This document shows positions 37,401-50,722 of a stretch of 64,000 bases of DNA, piece after piece (position 1 is the first letter of the stretch; every line of letters begins with the position of its first letter). The position numbers and the translations under genes were made by a program. The notes beneath the pieces are model-generated. The model did no database searches. It was not told the origin of the DNA and saw only the letters and a list, made by a program, of their open reading frames with translations. Source of the DNA: Ulota crispa (Eukaryota; Streptophyta; Bryopsida; Orthotrichales; Orthotrichaceae); contig OY987247.1 in NCBI GenBank assembly GCA_963920765.1, positions 1,116,001 to 1,180,000 of the forward strand. Direction: 5' to 3'.

Positions 37401-38191
37401 TTGTCCAACAGTTTTAAGCTATTTTACAGACTTCAAATTTGAAACCTTTTTATCTAGAATATATTTCTAATTGGTTTTTAAACGAATCTAAAGAACGAAA
37501 CTGTAAATTTTCAGTAAAAGTGCGAGGAATATTACAAAACATGTTGAATAATTATGTCTTGGATGTTTTTGTGCAGACTTTTAGAGGGGCAACAGGAGGA
37601 CTACTGGGCTTACTCTCAGCAGTTCCCGGGCAAGCAGGTGCAGCAATGGCACACCTTGTCAATCTTTTCATACTAAACACATCTGGCTTTGTCTCGTGGC
37701 CCAACAGGTAAACACATACTTGGTTTCACTTTTTCTGAATTGTTTCAGCAAAAAATGATTTTATAAGCACATCTCAAAAAACTTGAGGTGAAAAAAGGAA
37801 ATACCATATCAACTGTGTCCTGCTCTTTTCTTTCAATGCATACAAATCTGCAAGACAGTGCTTTAAAGCTTTTGAAGACATGTTGCAGTATGAGAACAAA
37901 TCAAAGATGTAACTTGGAATTTTGGACTAAGTTTTTTTAATGTTTGTTTTTTGCTTCAGGTGGGCTGGAGAGAAAATAGTTCCAGAGCTGATTGGAGAAA
38001 TTGATCCCAAGGAAGTGGCTGCTTTAGCCGCTAAATACCTTCAATCACCTGACCGCCTCCAAGTCATGCACCAGCGCCTCCTTGACCTACGAAGTTTAAA
38101 CACTGATAGCAAAGCAGGCCCAGCACAGTCCATTGCACTCGCCGTGTTTCAGCAGTTACTCCGGTATGAGACAGGAAATCTTCCTTCTTAA
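31417..38191 (+). CDS. Cyanobacterial-type lipid-A-disaccharide synthase-related protein, likely plastid-targeted
   Basis: Eleven exons give a 531-residue frame with every phase consistent: 31417-31588, 32546-32727, 33608-33688, 33887-33994, 34559-34626, 35360-35552, 35673-35734, 36408-36699, 37310-37384, 37577-37707 and 37960-38191. Residues 1-57 are Ser/Asn/Thr/Lys-rich with no acidic run, fitting a transit peptide. Family landmarks in order are LTNGPGEVATWVKPVV, APCPHASGGELQLLQSF, DWRKRGVCIYLGGDQFFT, LGYKTLVYAEDAARW, GLLPGSK, GTNTAELGTLGVPMLVVLP, WPNRWAGEKIVPELIGEI. These match the conserved cyanobacterial/plastid 'LpxB-related' family of GT-B-fold glycosyltransferase-like proteins. The donor, acceptor and product are unknown; it is distinct from the true plant LpxB. 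No UDP-sugar residue was checked. Introns hold MITEs at 32122, 34955 and 36852. Confidence 0.85.
32122..32444. mobile_element. 323-bp MITE in intron 1 of the LpxB-related gene
   Basis: The ends GGGAAAATTTCATGGATACC and GGTATCCATGAAATTTTCCC are inverted repeats that extend inward (TGCAATATTTAC / TACAAATATTGCA). An 8-bp direct repeat TTTTTACA flanks it (32114-32121 and 32445-32452). A clear second copy is at 36852-37171. Confidence 0.85.
33770..33834. repeat. Interstitial telomere-like tract
   Basis: Degenerate tandem GGGTTTA units (TTTAGGG-type, plant telomere) in intron 3 of the LpxB-related gene, ending 53 bp before exon 4. Short tracts of the same type occur at 6163, 6820 and 29045. Confidence 0.85.
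34955..35280. mobile_element. MITE-like element in intron 5 of the LpxB-related gene
   Basis: The ends are AAGGTAGGAGGTTCTAATTT and ATTCATGAGCCTCCTACCTT, about 326 bp apart. Inner stems pair GGTGCACCTTCTCAAAT with its complement in the middle. The outer seven to nine bases match the pair at 4184 and 4685, so it may be a distant relative. Non-coding. Confidence 0.6.
36852..37171. mobile_element. Second copy of the 323-bp MITE, in intron 8
   Basis: Same orientation and close sequence to 32122-32444 over the whole length. Its left end is damaged (TGTAAAATTTC in place of GGGAAAATTTC), and no clean flanking duplication remains. The right end GGAATTTTCCC is intact. Probably the older of the two or altered by recombination. 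Confidence 0.8.
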
Positions 38192-38625
38192 CCCCACAGA
38201 GTTGGTCTAGATAGAATTCTTTGCTACCGCACTTTCTCTCGCCCTGTAAAAAAGCATAAAAAAGCATCATTTTACACCAAAATCCCAGTTAATCCATGAT
38301 CCAACTTCCCACTTTAAACTGTGGAAACTTTCAATTTTAGACATGATATTCGTTGCAACTTTGAAAAATTTAGCAGCGTTATCTACTCAATACCGCTGAA
38401 AGGAACAAGAAGCCCAAATCAGGCCTCATGCTTTCTTGTTTTTTTAGCAGTTTTTCAGAAGAGATTTTCTCTCTGTCTTTACTTTTTGACCAGTTCATGT
38501 GAATGTTCTTTTGCTGATTCTGGTGATGTAAGATTTGGTTCAGCCTTCTTAAAAGCTCTTTTCACATTTTGATCAATTTAGTTGGTCTAAAAACCATAAA
38601 TGCTTGGTCTTTTAGAGGTTGAGTG

Positions 38626-41600
38626 CTACATAGCACCACTTTTACTTACCTTAATTGGCTGATGTGCGTTACCTGTATTTCCAGGCTCATCCAGTTGTGT
38701 ATTATTTTTTGCCTTTTTTGCCTTTTTTGCCTCCCTTTTTGCCTCCCTTTTTGCCACCCTTTCCCTGCCAGTGTCAAAAGGATTGTCCTTATCAAGCTTG
38801 TTCTTGAGCATTTTTCCCTTTTCTTTGTTTTTATTTTCATGTGGCTCAGGGGTTAGTAGTACCAAATTCAATTACTAGAAAATCCAAACATTGTTAAGTT
38901 CTGTTAAGTTCGGGTAAGTCCTGTTGGTATTGTACCTTTTTCGGAGGTTCAACACCGCCATTCTTCTTCCTGAGGTACCGTTTCCAGTACCTTTGGATGC
39001 GTGATGCTGCATAATAAGGCAGCCATCTCTTCCGCTTCTTGTCCTGCAAAAAGCGTTTCGAGGTTGCTCCTTTAGCAGTTTTCTTAGTAATTTTGAGGAA
39101 ATCCTTTGTTAATTCAACTGCTGTAGTAATATTAAATACACAGGTTATATAGTGCAAGACAACATAAAGCAACAAAGACCTAATAACCATGTGAGCTCTA
39201 CATAGCACCCCTCAATCAGTTGAGAAATTCTTTGTAACTATAAGCAGGAAGAAATAGGAAGAAATAGATTGGAGTTATTGTTTCCCAAAAAATAAATTAA
39301 CATTCAAAATCAGCGGATATTTGATATTTTTGGCCAAAAACTTGTTGAATTGTGGTGTCTTGCACTATATATCAAATGCAGTTCATAAATGCTCAAGTGC
39401 TGCAGAACTGTAGCATTAACTAATGCAATATCCAGTCATTCTACTCAACCACGTCTCTATTTTTTGGTGTAAAAAATATGCAGGTTTTTAGTTCTTTTGG
39501 AATGTTCAAAGGGCTTAGAATGAGGAGAAGGATTATGAGTTACAATCCTCTTGTAAGTAGTTAACAAGACCAACCAGTCAATGAGACCACTAATAATGAA
39601 ATATACTGTTTGCAAAACTAATCATAAACTCTAACACTAAATGTCAACTTTGCTGCTAACGTTTCTAACACTAAATGTCAACATGAACACTGATAGTCAA
39701 CTAAATTGTCACACTTAAATTTGTAATGGAGATACTTTACCATGCACTAAAGCAGTCTACATCATAAACACTAAACAATAATGTCAAGTCTACATAACAT
39801 TTTAATATACTTAAAAAAAAAGTCGTATCACTACATTAACAATGCAATTTAGTGTTATACTACATATAATGTTACTTATCGTATCATAAAGCTCATTTCA
39901 ATTCTTGCTTAGTTAACAATTAATGTTGTTTATATTGGGTATCCAAGTGGTTAGATGTTCATACACAAATGGCATATGCAGCTTGCAAACGCTCATGAGC
40001 TATGCGTGCTGCCTGTAACCAAAAAGAATTTCAATTTATCATACAATCCATCCTAAACAACATTTGTTTAATACAATACCCTTCAAGGGTATTTAGTCAA
40101 ACATCAATAACTCATTAGAGACCTAAAGCTTCTAGCTCATTTTTGTCATATTTAACTACTAATGTACTATCCAAAGATTATGAGTAATAATCCAAAAATT
40201 GCTTTGTTTTGTAAAACACCAAATGATATTTGCAAAACAATGGGAGATTTGTGGATAGAAAGGGACATCAAAAGTCCGTAATTTACATGAATAGTCCCTA
40301 AGTAGTTAAATATGTCATTAATATGCTTTGTTAAAAGCATGCTTCATTGATTTTGGTCCTTGAGTTCCATTCAAATTCTCAAAGTAGTTGAATGTCCATA
40401 TGTTAGAAAGCCATTCTCTTTATCATGAGTCATTTTCTGTTTTTTTTAATTAATTTCCTATGATTTTTGTGACCATGCAAATTATAATACTCTCTAGATA
40501 TTGTGCAATTTGTGAATATCAAGAACTAGAATGTTGAGGACCAAACAACTTTGAAAGTTGCTTATAAGACCAACCTCTTACTTTAGAAAAGTGACATAGG
40601 TGGGTTTCTGTGGAAATTTTTAGAATTATAGTGAATATGAGTATTCCAAAGATTGATGCAAAGGACTTACCTCTTGGTCTTTATGGACATAATACATCAA
40701 CATCTTTTTCAAGTATTCTCCAAATTCATCATTTTCCCCCTGTCAAAAACAATACCACTAGCCAATGTATGTGAAGTAATCTTTTAACCCAGCAAATTTT
40801 GTTGAGTCATGATTGTGTGTTAGTGAGCTTCAATCTCTTAGTTGCACATATCAATAATAGATTCAAGACTTAACATAGGTGAAGAGTTCATGAAGGACAC
40901 TTGTATGTAATGTACAATAAAAAAAAACTTATTAGCGGTTAGATTTCAATCAATAGACTTTCAAAATCCATTCTTTAGTTTCAGAATACTATACAATGAA
41001 AGTCTATGTATTACCCCCATACACACATTTGCAATGGTGCAGCATGTCTACAAAGGCAAAGCTATGTGCTTATTATCTACATTTGTTATTAGTGCACGCT
41101 TTTGAGCACAAGCTCTCTTTAAATAGCTCTAGGTTGCAAAAGAGGAGGCTTTGCTTTAAGAGAAGTTACCTTGAGAAAGTTGGGGAGGTACATTGCTCAA
41201 AAAATAAGCTAAGAACAAAGCTTCCTCTAGTAGTGTTGTTACTTATTTTTAATTAGAGATTTTGTGCGTTTTTTGAGATAATTTTAAATCCACGTGGTGA
41301 ATACTAAAATGCAACATTCAAGGAAAGTTTTTTGAGTTTGGTATCTAATATTAGTCATTTCCCAACTTCAAACAAATTTTTATTCATTTTACACTATAAA
41401 TTGACTTTGTTTTTTGAAAGTTTGACAAATTGATTTTCTTGGTACTTTTGAAGTTCAACCGATTTTGTTCGCTTTTTCATTGGGTAACAATACTCTACTT
41501 GTTGGTTCAATCCACTTGTTAGTTCTCCCTTGATATTGTTGGGGGTTTGGAATCTAATTATTTATTGGGTTTCGTGGGGTACCCTTAAGTTGGCAAGCTC

Positions 41601-44600
41601 TTCAGTTTGGGATGTGATGTCATGCTCAAAGACCCACATGAGGTCGGCCACTTCTTCTGCACTTTGCCCATTCTTACCCCTTTGCTGCAGCTCCCATGTC
41701 CGGCTGCTATTCTGTGTCCCTTCCACACCCCTTTCTCCCCATTTAAATTTGTGAAGAAAATTTAAATAAAGAAAAATTTAGAGTTTCCTTACCCAACTCG
41801 CAATTGAGGAGAAAAAACAAATAAACAAGTAAAACGTTCACATATAATATTGTACTGGCAAAAACATTAGATGGAATATGAAATGTAGTAAGTGATAGTT
41901 TTGTAAGTTCATAAGAGGCTATTCTTAGTTTATGACAAATGTAAAGTTCATTATGATTTATAAATAAAAAGCATGTTTGAGTTGAAAATATTTATTAAAT
42001 GATCAAATTCATTGTCCACATGATTAGCTTTAACTTTGACATGCTTTTTAACATAGTCATAAATTGTTATGCTTTTTGTAAACATAATGTTTTTACATAT
42101 ATGGACAAAGACAAAATGATAATGAAGATATCACAATGTTTGCAATCTAAGTTGGCAATGCTTGCTTCCAGTAGCCAAAATTTAGAAAACTATGATGAGT
42201 TATCAATGTTTCAAAAAGACTCTTTTTAAAAAAAGGATGACTTGATACTAAAAAAGAATCTTTGGAAACTATGATTGTGTGTCTAAAAGGTCTTTGTATT
42301 TGTTCACAAATTGACTAATTTCTTTTCAATTTAAGTGAAGTTCAAGTAAGACATTTGAACATTGTATGTAGAAGTTATAAAGGTCAAAACTATATTTAAG
42401 AAAAATCTTTTGATTGGTGCCCTAATTTCAATATCCTTATATAAAGCATTATTCATTAAATGGGAAAAAGTCCCAAAATGTAACTTTTTCCAAATTTAAT
42501 GAATAACATATTATACCAAACATTCTTCAATAAGTATCTATTTAACAAATTGATTTATTTAGTGCCTAATTAATAAATTGTACACTTAAGAAAAGGTGAA
42601 TTTTGCATCATCAAAATAAAAGACCACAAACAAATAGTCAAATAGTAATTTTAAGTTGTCATTAATGAAAACATTACTTGTAAATCCAAGAGCTTCTCTT
42701 CCATTTCCATATTCTCCTTTGTAAGTGGTGAGTACTGCCATTTGCCACAAACAACAACAAAATTGGGATTCTCTTCAAATATTATTAATGAACATCATAT
42801 TCAACAAAACGTAGACTTTCAAAAGTCCATAAATAGCAATATTAAAAAATTTAAAAAAATTGCAAAATATAGTGAGAGCTTTCAAGGTTTTGCTAATAGT
42901 TTGACTAAACATCACAAAATCTCTTGATGTTTTCCTAGTCCACAATTATATGCATAGTCCATAGTCGTATGTACAATCCATATTTAGTTAAAAGTGGCAT
43001 CTAGTCTTTTCATGCAAAAGTAGTCCACACTCTTGATGTATGAACTCCAAGTGTAAAACTTGCAATGATGGTCATTAGGTTGAAAACAATAGTTCAAGGT
43101 AGCTTGATTTGGTGTAGTATTTATTTAACAATGCAAAAAGGTGCACTTGATTTGAAAGAAGAGGAAAAAATGTTTTGCAACTATCAGAGGTTAGAAGTTC
43201 ATTAAATAGGCGCATCTAAGAAAGTACACAAGCCTCAAGTTGTAAAGAAGGATGTGAGACAAATTTATACAATGAAGAGGTGTTTACACTCTATTAAATA
43301 ATACCTTTTCTTTTCCAAGCTATGTTCTCTAATCTTAGTCAAAAGAATATTTTGTGTAAATTGCAAAGACACCTTGCTACCGTTGCTAAATGATGTTATG
43401 AGTTTGAAAGAATATTTCAATCTTCTCAAAGTAATATTCTAACCTCAGCATCAAAGATGCCAAACTCTTGTTCTTCAAGGCTTTTGAAGTCCTCATCAGT
43501 GCGCTTCTCTAGGAGCTCATGTTGCAAATTGGATGTTTGACCATCATCTAAATTCCACAACACATATACCTTGAACAATTTACATTTATTGAAAACATAA
43601 AAAGTAGTGTAGACCAAAGGAGGGTTGACAACATCACTAAGCAGGTTAAGATGCAATATTTAACTAACAAAGGATAGTCTAGAATGTAGATATACAAATC
43701 CAATTTTTGTTATTTTGGAAGCACACATAAAACAATGAAAGGTCTCCTCATATTTTGTTTATATACCAAGAGATGTTTTGTTGCTTTGCCAAAACATCAA
43801 GAGATCTCTTGATATTTTGCATACTCCAAAATTAAATGAAAAATTTATAAAATCCATAAATTGTTTTGATTTATTAATTTGGACTAAAAGACATTCTTCA
43901 TGGTATACAATTGGGAGTAAATCAATTTGCAATGGCTAAACTTGAGTGAATGGAGAGCAACAAATTATACCTATCTTGATTACATTGTTCTTTGAAGACT
44001 TTCCGTTTACATGGATGGAAAAAATTGTGTTATATTGAAATTTTAGTGTTGTTTGTTAAGCGCTTACTAATTATAACAATCTCTGCATCCAAATAAGTAT
44101 TGTAGTCTGCTTCATGTTGAGCCCTTTGAGTATCAAGTTGCTCTATTGCTTCTTTGTTCAACGTTGTTGCCTAAGATCATTATGAACTTGCTACATAAGA
44201 AAGATGGCATTAAAACAATTGGGAACTTGATCTTGTCTCTTATAAGGATGAACATATCCATTACAATCTTTTTAACAATTTCTTTTTCATGTACCAATAT
44301 TATTCATAGGTATCCTAAAAGGTAGACCATCAATATATGAGGAAGGAATTGAGTATTGAATGTAATGGGTGTGCAACTTGAAATGAGCATGAGTTAATTA
44401 CTTATTTACAACCACTTTCTTATGGAAAGGGATTTGCGTATTGTTTCTTATGAATTTACAACGTTTCACTTTTATTTAATTGTACAAGAAATTTATACAT
44501 AAATTAATTACAACTAGTATAGATAGTGTGAGATTTGTTGACCTAATTGAGTTTCATTTAAAAGACTCTTATTTTTTTTTATCCTAAAAGTTTGATATCA

Positions 44601-47600
44601 ACAAATTTGGATTGCTTTTTGATAGTGCCACAATTGGGTAATTTTATTTTAGTGATAAAAATTTGGCTTAATTGATTTTACTCTTGTGACACATTTAACT
44701 AATTTTGGTTCATTCAAATTTCAAAAGCAATAACCCATATACAAAACATGGAGAGATTTTCCAATGTTTTGTCGATTTTATATGAAAAATAATTAGAGAT
44801 TTATGTCCCTCAATATTTGGAAATTCCCCTATGTTTTACAAACAAAGGTCAAAGTTACATGAATAGTCTAGACTTGAGTTCAATATTACTTTATTAAACT
44901 CAAAAACTTCCTCTCCATATTTCTATAGTAACTTTATAAGAAAATACTCTTGCATAAACCAAAATGCTTTAAGCAAGTAAATGATATGTTCTGCCTAGAT
45001 TTGTTGGCATTGTATCACTTTTAACTTTAAATAGACTCAAACAAGAATCAGTCATACTTGATATGACTTGTTACAAAAAAAAATCAATTTCTAATACTTT
45101 CCACTACAAGAAACTGTAACTCAAAACTATACTTGAAAGGCAACAACTTTGGCTAAGAAATTACATTTGACATAAAGAATTGTAAATGCTTGGTCTATCC
45201 AAGCCTTGCTTCATCTAGACCTCATCTCAAAGCAAAAGCAGAGTTTTTGAAACCAAATATTGTTTCAAATTTTTGAATGTTGTTCTCACCTAGTCACCTT
45301 TGTTACTAAGTCAAGGTGTTGTTCCAAATTTATTGTCAAAATAAGAGGAAATAAAAAGTAGGAGATAACCACAAGTTTTCAAAACACTCACAAACTAAAC
45401 TTCACACTGTACCCTACAATTTGTAGGTGTACAGCACTAGAGTATAGGGTGTATCTTACAATATCATGTAAACATAGTACAAATATTCCATGAAAAGTGT
45501 ACATTGGAATAAGAATCTAATTTTCATACTTATGAAACATTGCACTAAATACATTGTAATCAAAAATAATTTTGTGTTTCCAATCATAGTGTTGTACTAT
45601 ATTGCTTGCATGAATATATATTTAGCAACACCAAAAAATGTAGCAAAGGTTATTCCCTTAGTTGCACTTTGGAAGTGGTAAAAGCTATGTCACAAGTGTT
45701 GATTTAGCTATGTTTGGAAGCAATACCAAAAATCTCTTAATATTTACATTACATCATCTTTTGAGTTGTAAATGGGTGGTAACTATGAAATCTCTCTAAT
45801 GTCCCATAAACATTGTACTTAATAATATTTAAACTACTCAAGATTTTGGAATCCAAGAGATATCCCAACTTTTGTATGTTGTTACAATTAGTCATTTTTA
45901 GTTGATCATGGATTATATAGGTAAATTAAGATTGTACATGATCAAAATGATCGAGAAATTATGATATGATATTGTACACATCTTCTAAAACTAAAATTTC
46001 CAAATATAAAACTAGACCCAGCATCAAGATATCTCCAAACATGCTCTATAAGAACCAAGATTGATTTTGTTTTAGTTTCACTGCACCTTACAACATGGTT
46101 CTTATTTTCAACTCGGGACTATGTAGAATTAGCTAAATATGATGTATACAATTGTAGATGGATTAAGACGTGTTTACATTGTCAAGCTTAGAGTCAATAT
46201 TTGCTAGATACCCATCCATACATTCTTGTTCAAATAAGGATGTTGAGAACCGCTTCAAGGCTAGTAATCGTAACTGCCACCTTCCATCCAACACACACAC
46301 CCTTTATTGACAATAACATCTCCACTTTGTATCTATTTAATAAAAACTAGGCTTATGTTTTATTGTGTACTTATGTTTAAAATTATTATAATTATTTCCT
46401 TCATTCTATTCTATTCTATATATTTTTGTTTTTGTTTACCAAAATGAGAATGAATATTTAATAGGAGGAATAAACATAGTAAGATAGGAGGTTCTTAAAA
46501 CAACCCTTTACCAGCAAATTTGCACTTCTGGAGGATCTAGACTTTTTGAAAACAGATTCAATATTTTTTTTCTCAAAAAATTAATAAAATTGGCATCAAC
46601 TCAAGTGGTTTTGTATTTTTTGAGCCTCTGGAGGAATTAATTGCAAATTTTTAAAGCTTGTAATATTATAAGCTATAAAAACGTTCACACCTTGAAATGG
46701 TCATTGTTGGTACATTGAAGGATTCATTAATGTACCTTTGTGTTAGCAAATGCTTTTAGAGCTCAAATTATTTTTGAACCTCTCACCTAAATGATCATAA
46801 CATGATTAAGTAGGAGCAAAATTTGGACCCTTTTGGCTTAAGAAGTTTATGTGCACTATGTCAAATCTTAGCCTTCCTAAAGATAGGTTGTTTCATTTTA
46901 TAACTTGTGTTAAAATTGGTATTTTCTCTCCACCGGAGTTTGCAAATCTGGCCAAATTTATCAAGATTTCCACCCAATTCTAGTTACTGCTAAAACAAAT
47001 TAATGATTAGAACTTGAAGTGTTAGCACATTCAGGAAGGTAAGTAAGTTAGACTACAAGGGATTTGTAAATATTCCATTATATGCGTTCCTTTTGCTATC
47101 ATATATAAATTATTCTATCTCATTTTCTCCTTTCTCTCTTTTCTCTCATTGCATAAATAGTTTGGGGATCATGAAGTCATGATGAAGAATGAATTGGGAA
47201 GTATCATGTGTGCTCCAACATTACTTTCCAATAACACCCAAAAGCTATTAATTTATTCCTACAAGTGCATCATGTAGCACGTAGATCTAGAGCTTTCGAA
47301 AGCAAAATAAATTAGGGCCTACGAAGATTCCTGAAATAAGATTTTCATTTTCATAAGTTTTATTTCATCTCCCATGTCTACATGAACCAATTCAAAGCTT
47401 TCCACATCATTATGCAGCTTTCAATGATAACATGAGTCACATGGATGAAAAAACAAAAAAAATCGTTTTCTATACATAATTGGATGCACTTCATCCACTT
47501 CATATAAATCCTACTCCAAGTGTTTGAAAATATTCACTATCCAAACATTGGATGTTGTTTCTCTTAGGAGGTAATAAAATTAAAACACATTCAATACAAG

Positions 47601-49877
47601 GGATTTGGACCCAAGAAAAGGCTGTGAGTTTGGATGTTCCCAATGCTAAGAACCAGCCAATACTGGTTGTCAAAAAAAATATTAAAAATATTAAAAATTC
47701 ACAAAAAAAATCAAATTTTTTTTCCAAAAATATTAATTAAATAATAACATATGACGTGGTCGCCCTAATGCCATGTCACACTACTACAAATTGCCTATGT
47801 GGAAATGTTGTGGAAGTGTTCCCAAAGTTCCCATAGTTTTGGGGGAAGGGGCCCATTCTTGGGTTCAAATCCCTTGTAATGCTAGAAATTGGTTCATTAT
47901 TCTATTTTTTTAGGTCTTGGTGGGGTGTTTAGAATTGAGCTAATATGATCATATTTGTTAGAGTGAAAAGTTTTAAACAACAATTTTTTGAATTTTTATT
48001 TAAACAACAACAAATGAAGCTCTAAAAAGAATAATCTTTGTAAGGTCTATCTCAAAAACATGGTACTTACTACCTAAGTAAGGTGGAAGTACTCATACCT
48101 AGCCAATAAGGTGCGGTGTTTCCAATCTTAGTAGGCATAGGTGTTTTGGAATGTATTCTTCTGTCCTTTACAAGGTTGAGACCACTCAACCCCTGAGCGC
48201 CTGCAATAAAATCAAGAAAATGAGGCCAAGGCGACCATGCTTGAAAACATTGTACACCCCAAGATGGGAACTTAGATTAGGGAGGATTCACCGCTAAAAT
48301 TGTAGAAAGAGAGTTTGATGTACCCAACCAAAAATGTGCAGAACTTTTAACGACATCACTTTGGAGATTATAATAGTCAAAGTATAGTTGACTATGTGGC
48401 AACCAGCCAATTTGGGGGGGGGGGGTCTGTGGCTATGGATGCAAAAATTCATGCCTTAGAGGAGGCTCGTTTTGATGAAGTTTAGGCAGGGGGTGCAATT
48501 TACAAGTATTTCGCTTGCTACCAATTTGGTGATGTTCTAATATTTGCAAGGTGTTTTTTTAGAGGCCCAAAGTAGCAAGGCTCACAAGGCATGGTGGACG
48601 ATAGATGGGGTATAGGTATGGCTTTAACCTCCACAAGGGCACAGCTCCTGCTAGTATAGCTACAAAACTTTTCTCCAGTCTAAGGCATGCAAGCCAAAAC
48701 ACGCTTAACAATATGGAACCAACCATAGCTAGTAGTCTCTATCCTCGCACCTAAACCCTAAACCGTATGAAATGAAGTTCTATTGTACTATTGTCATACT
48801 TGACTTGCACAATCCATGCTTGTACAAGTGGTGAAACCACCATCACCCACTATATGGTATGAGAGTAGTACTGTACCCTAAACGAAGTATTGTTTTCCAA
48901 GAAGTACACTTTTAATTTGAACCTGGTTTTGTGGAAAGTTTGATTTTGGGAGACCATATTTTGGTCGGTGGGGCACTCAAGGGTTAAGTCATGCTATGTG
49001 TCCCAAAGTGAAGTAGGACGTAATGAGCAAAAAGTAGTTTGGCTATTATGAGAATTGCATGGGTCTAGAGGTTGGCAATGAGTTCAAAGCTTATTTATTA
49101 CTCCCAAAATTCACAATAATTTCAATTTTGCAAATAAAACTATAAAATTTTTACAATCCCAATATTTCTTATCTTCTCGCACAGGAAAATATTTGTTGCC
49201 TCAAACTCTTTATAGTTTGTTGCAGAATCGCTTAAGTTATTGGGCATGGGAACTTCCACCTTATGACTTGCAACACTCTCTCACCTCAAACTAGTGTTTT
49301 TTTTTGGGCAATTTAAGGCCCAATTGCCTCAACAAAAAAAAGGTGAGCTTCAAGCCTGCAGAAAAAAAAAGGGGAATTTTTTTCAAAAAATGCCAAACTG
49401 CAATAATGAAAATTGCATTGGAGTCTAGCCTTCCATAAAATTCTTGTCAAATTGAGAATTGACGCCATCACCTCAAAATTATTTGAGGTATTATCTAATC
49501 CAATTCCATGTAATAATTAATTAATGCCAATGATTATTTGGATATTTTCAAAAAATGTCAATGAATATTTTTTGCCTACAAAAAAAAGGTCCCATGATAT
49601 TGCATAAATCCATGCATAGGTGCCACCTTCAACTCCAACCAAAAATAGGATGGAGCGTGCAAGGTACAAACCATTCTCAGAGAATGCCACACAAGCATTG
49701 GTCGAAAAACCAAAAAAAAAAAACCTGCCTCAAACTCATCTTATTTATTTTCTATGAAAAAAAAAAAAAAAAACAACAACCCCAATCTACCTGAAGGAGG
49801 ACTTCTAGAAACTCGTGCCATTTGGGATCCGGCTCCTCCCCTAGAGCCTCCATTTGCTCCTCTGCAAAATCTGTGTT
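38626..49877 (-). CDS. IQ-motif coiled-coil protein, axonemal DRC9/DRC10-like (tentative), 5' end not found
   Basis: Nine exons read on the minus strand: 49791-49877, 46178-46273, 44078-44170, 43444-43569, 42678-42734, 40671-40739, 39965-40012, 38936-39043, 38626-38844. Each is bounded by ag and gt and all junctions are phase 0, giving about 300 residues. The content in order is EEQMEALGEEPDPKWHEFL, then helical coiled coil (AIEQLDTQRAQHEADYNTY, LTKENMEMEEKLLDLQ, GEYLKKMLMYYVHKDQE), an IQ motif ASRIQRYWKRYLRKK, and a tail rich in Lys/Arg/Glu (AKREAKREAKKAKKAK). Coiled coil, one IQ motif and a basic tail is the layout of the nexin-dynein regulatory complex proteins DRC9 and DRC10, which bind calmodulin-like proteins in axonemes. 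That identity is inference. No start codon was found; earlier exons must lie above 49877. A large TTAA element sits in the intron between the first two exons seen. Confidence 0.7.
46274..48185. other. Intron sequence of the IQ-motif gene, no exon seen
   Basis: AT-rich sequence between two exons of the IQ-motif gene. A small extra exon cannot be excluded, but none is evident. Confidence 0.4.
48190..48983. mobile_element. TTAA-type element P4 (794 bp) in an intron
   Basis: The left flank is TCAA with end CCCCTGAGCGCC; the right end is GGGGCACTCAAGGG with flank TTAA. The termini are more diverged than in P2 and P3. Contains a run of about 12 G near 48414. Non-coding. Confidence 0.5.
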
Positions 49878-50722
49878 CTGACCCCACTCCCCAATACCCA
49901 CAATATCATTTCTAAATTGCCAAATCATAAAATTAGAACCACAATAATCCTCCTCTCCAACAGCAGATCAAGTAACACCAAATTCAAAACATTGGGATAA
50001 TATCCATATTTTGGGATTATTAACAATAAAGTGCAAGTTGAGTGTAAGTTATCATGTAAATTCTAGGAAAACCTTGTATGTGATCCTCTTTGGATACGTC
50101 AATTTGAAAGCTAGTTTCATTGTATTTGTAAACATGCAAACAATAATGATAGAGGAACTTGGCATAAATTAGTAATGGAGCTGAATTTCATATGGTATTT
50201 ACAATTTATTGAATGGAGTGATTACAATTTAAACTCAAGAGAAAGAGTCCAACCAAAGCAATGATAAAAGATAAGCAAAGTCAAAGACAAAGATGACGAT
50301 TTAACTAAATTTGGATTATTCATGTAAATTTGAACTATGTTTGTCTGTGAACATTGAAAGTTTTCTAGATGTTTTGTGTGGATCTCCCAATGTCTTGCAT
50401 GACTTACATAACTAATTATGGACTTTGCATGTCCCTAAAAATTAGGAGATCTCTTGGAGTTTTGCATATATCTCTCATTGTTTTGCAAGAAAATCCCAAT
50501 GTTTTGCAAGAATACTCTAATCTTTAGCAAACTACATTTTTTTTTAAATAATTACTTGTGGACTTTGAGTAGTCCGTAATTACATGATTACAGCATAATA
50601 TGACTCCTAATTTTTAGCATAGATCTCCCAAATTTGAAATTTGTAGAGAAATGTGAGCCTTGCAAAGAAATGCATACAAACTCCTAACCCCAATATTCTC
50701 AGGAATGTTGTTCTTACGTTTA

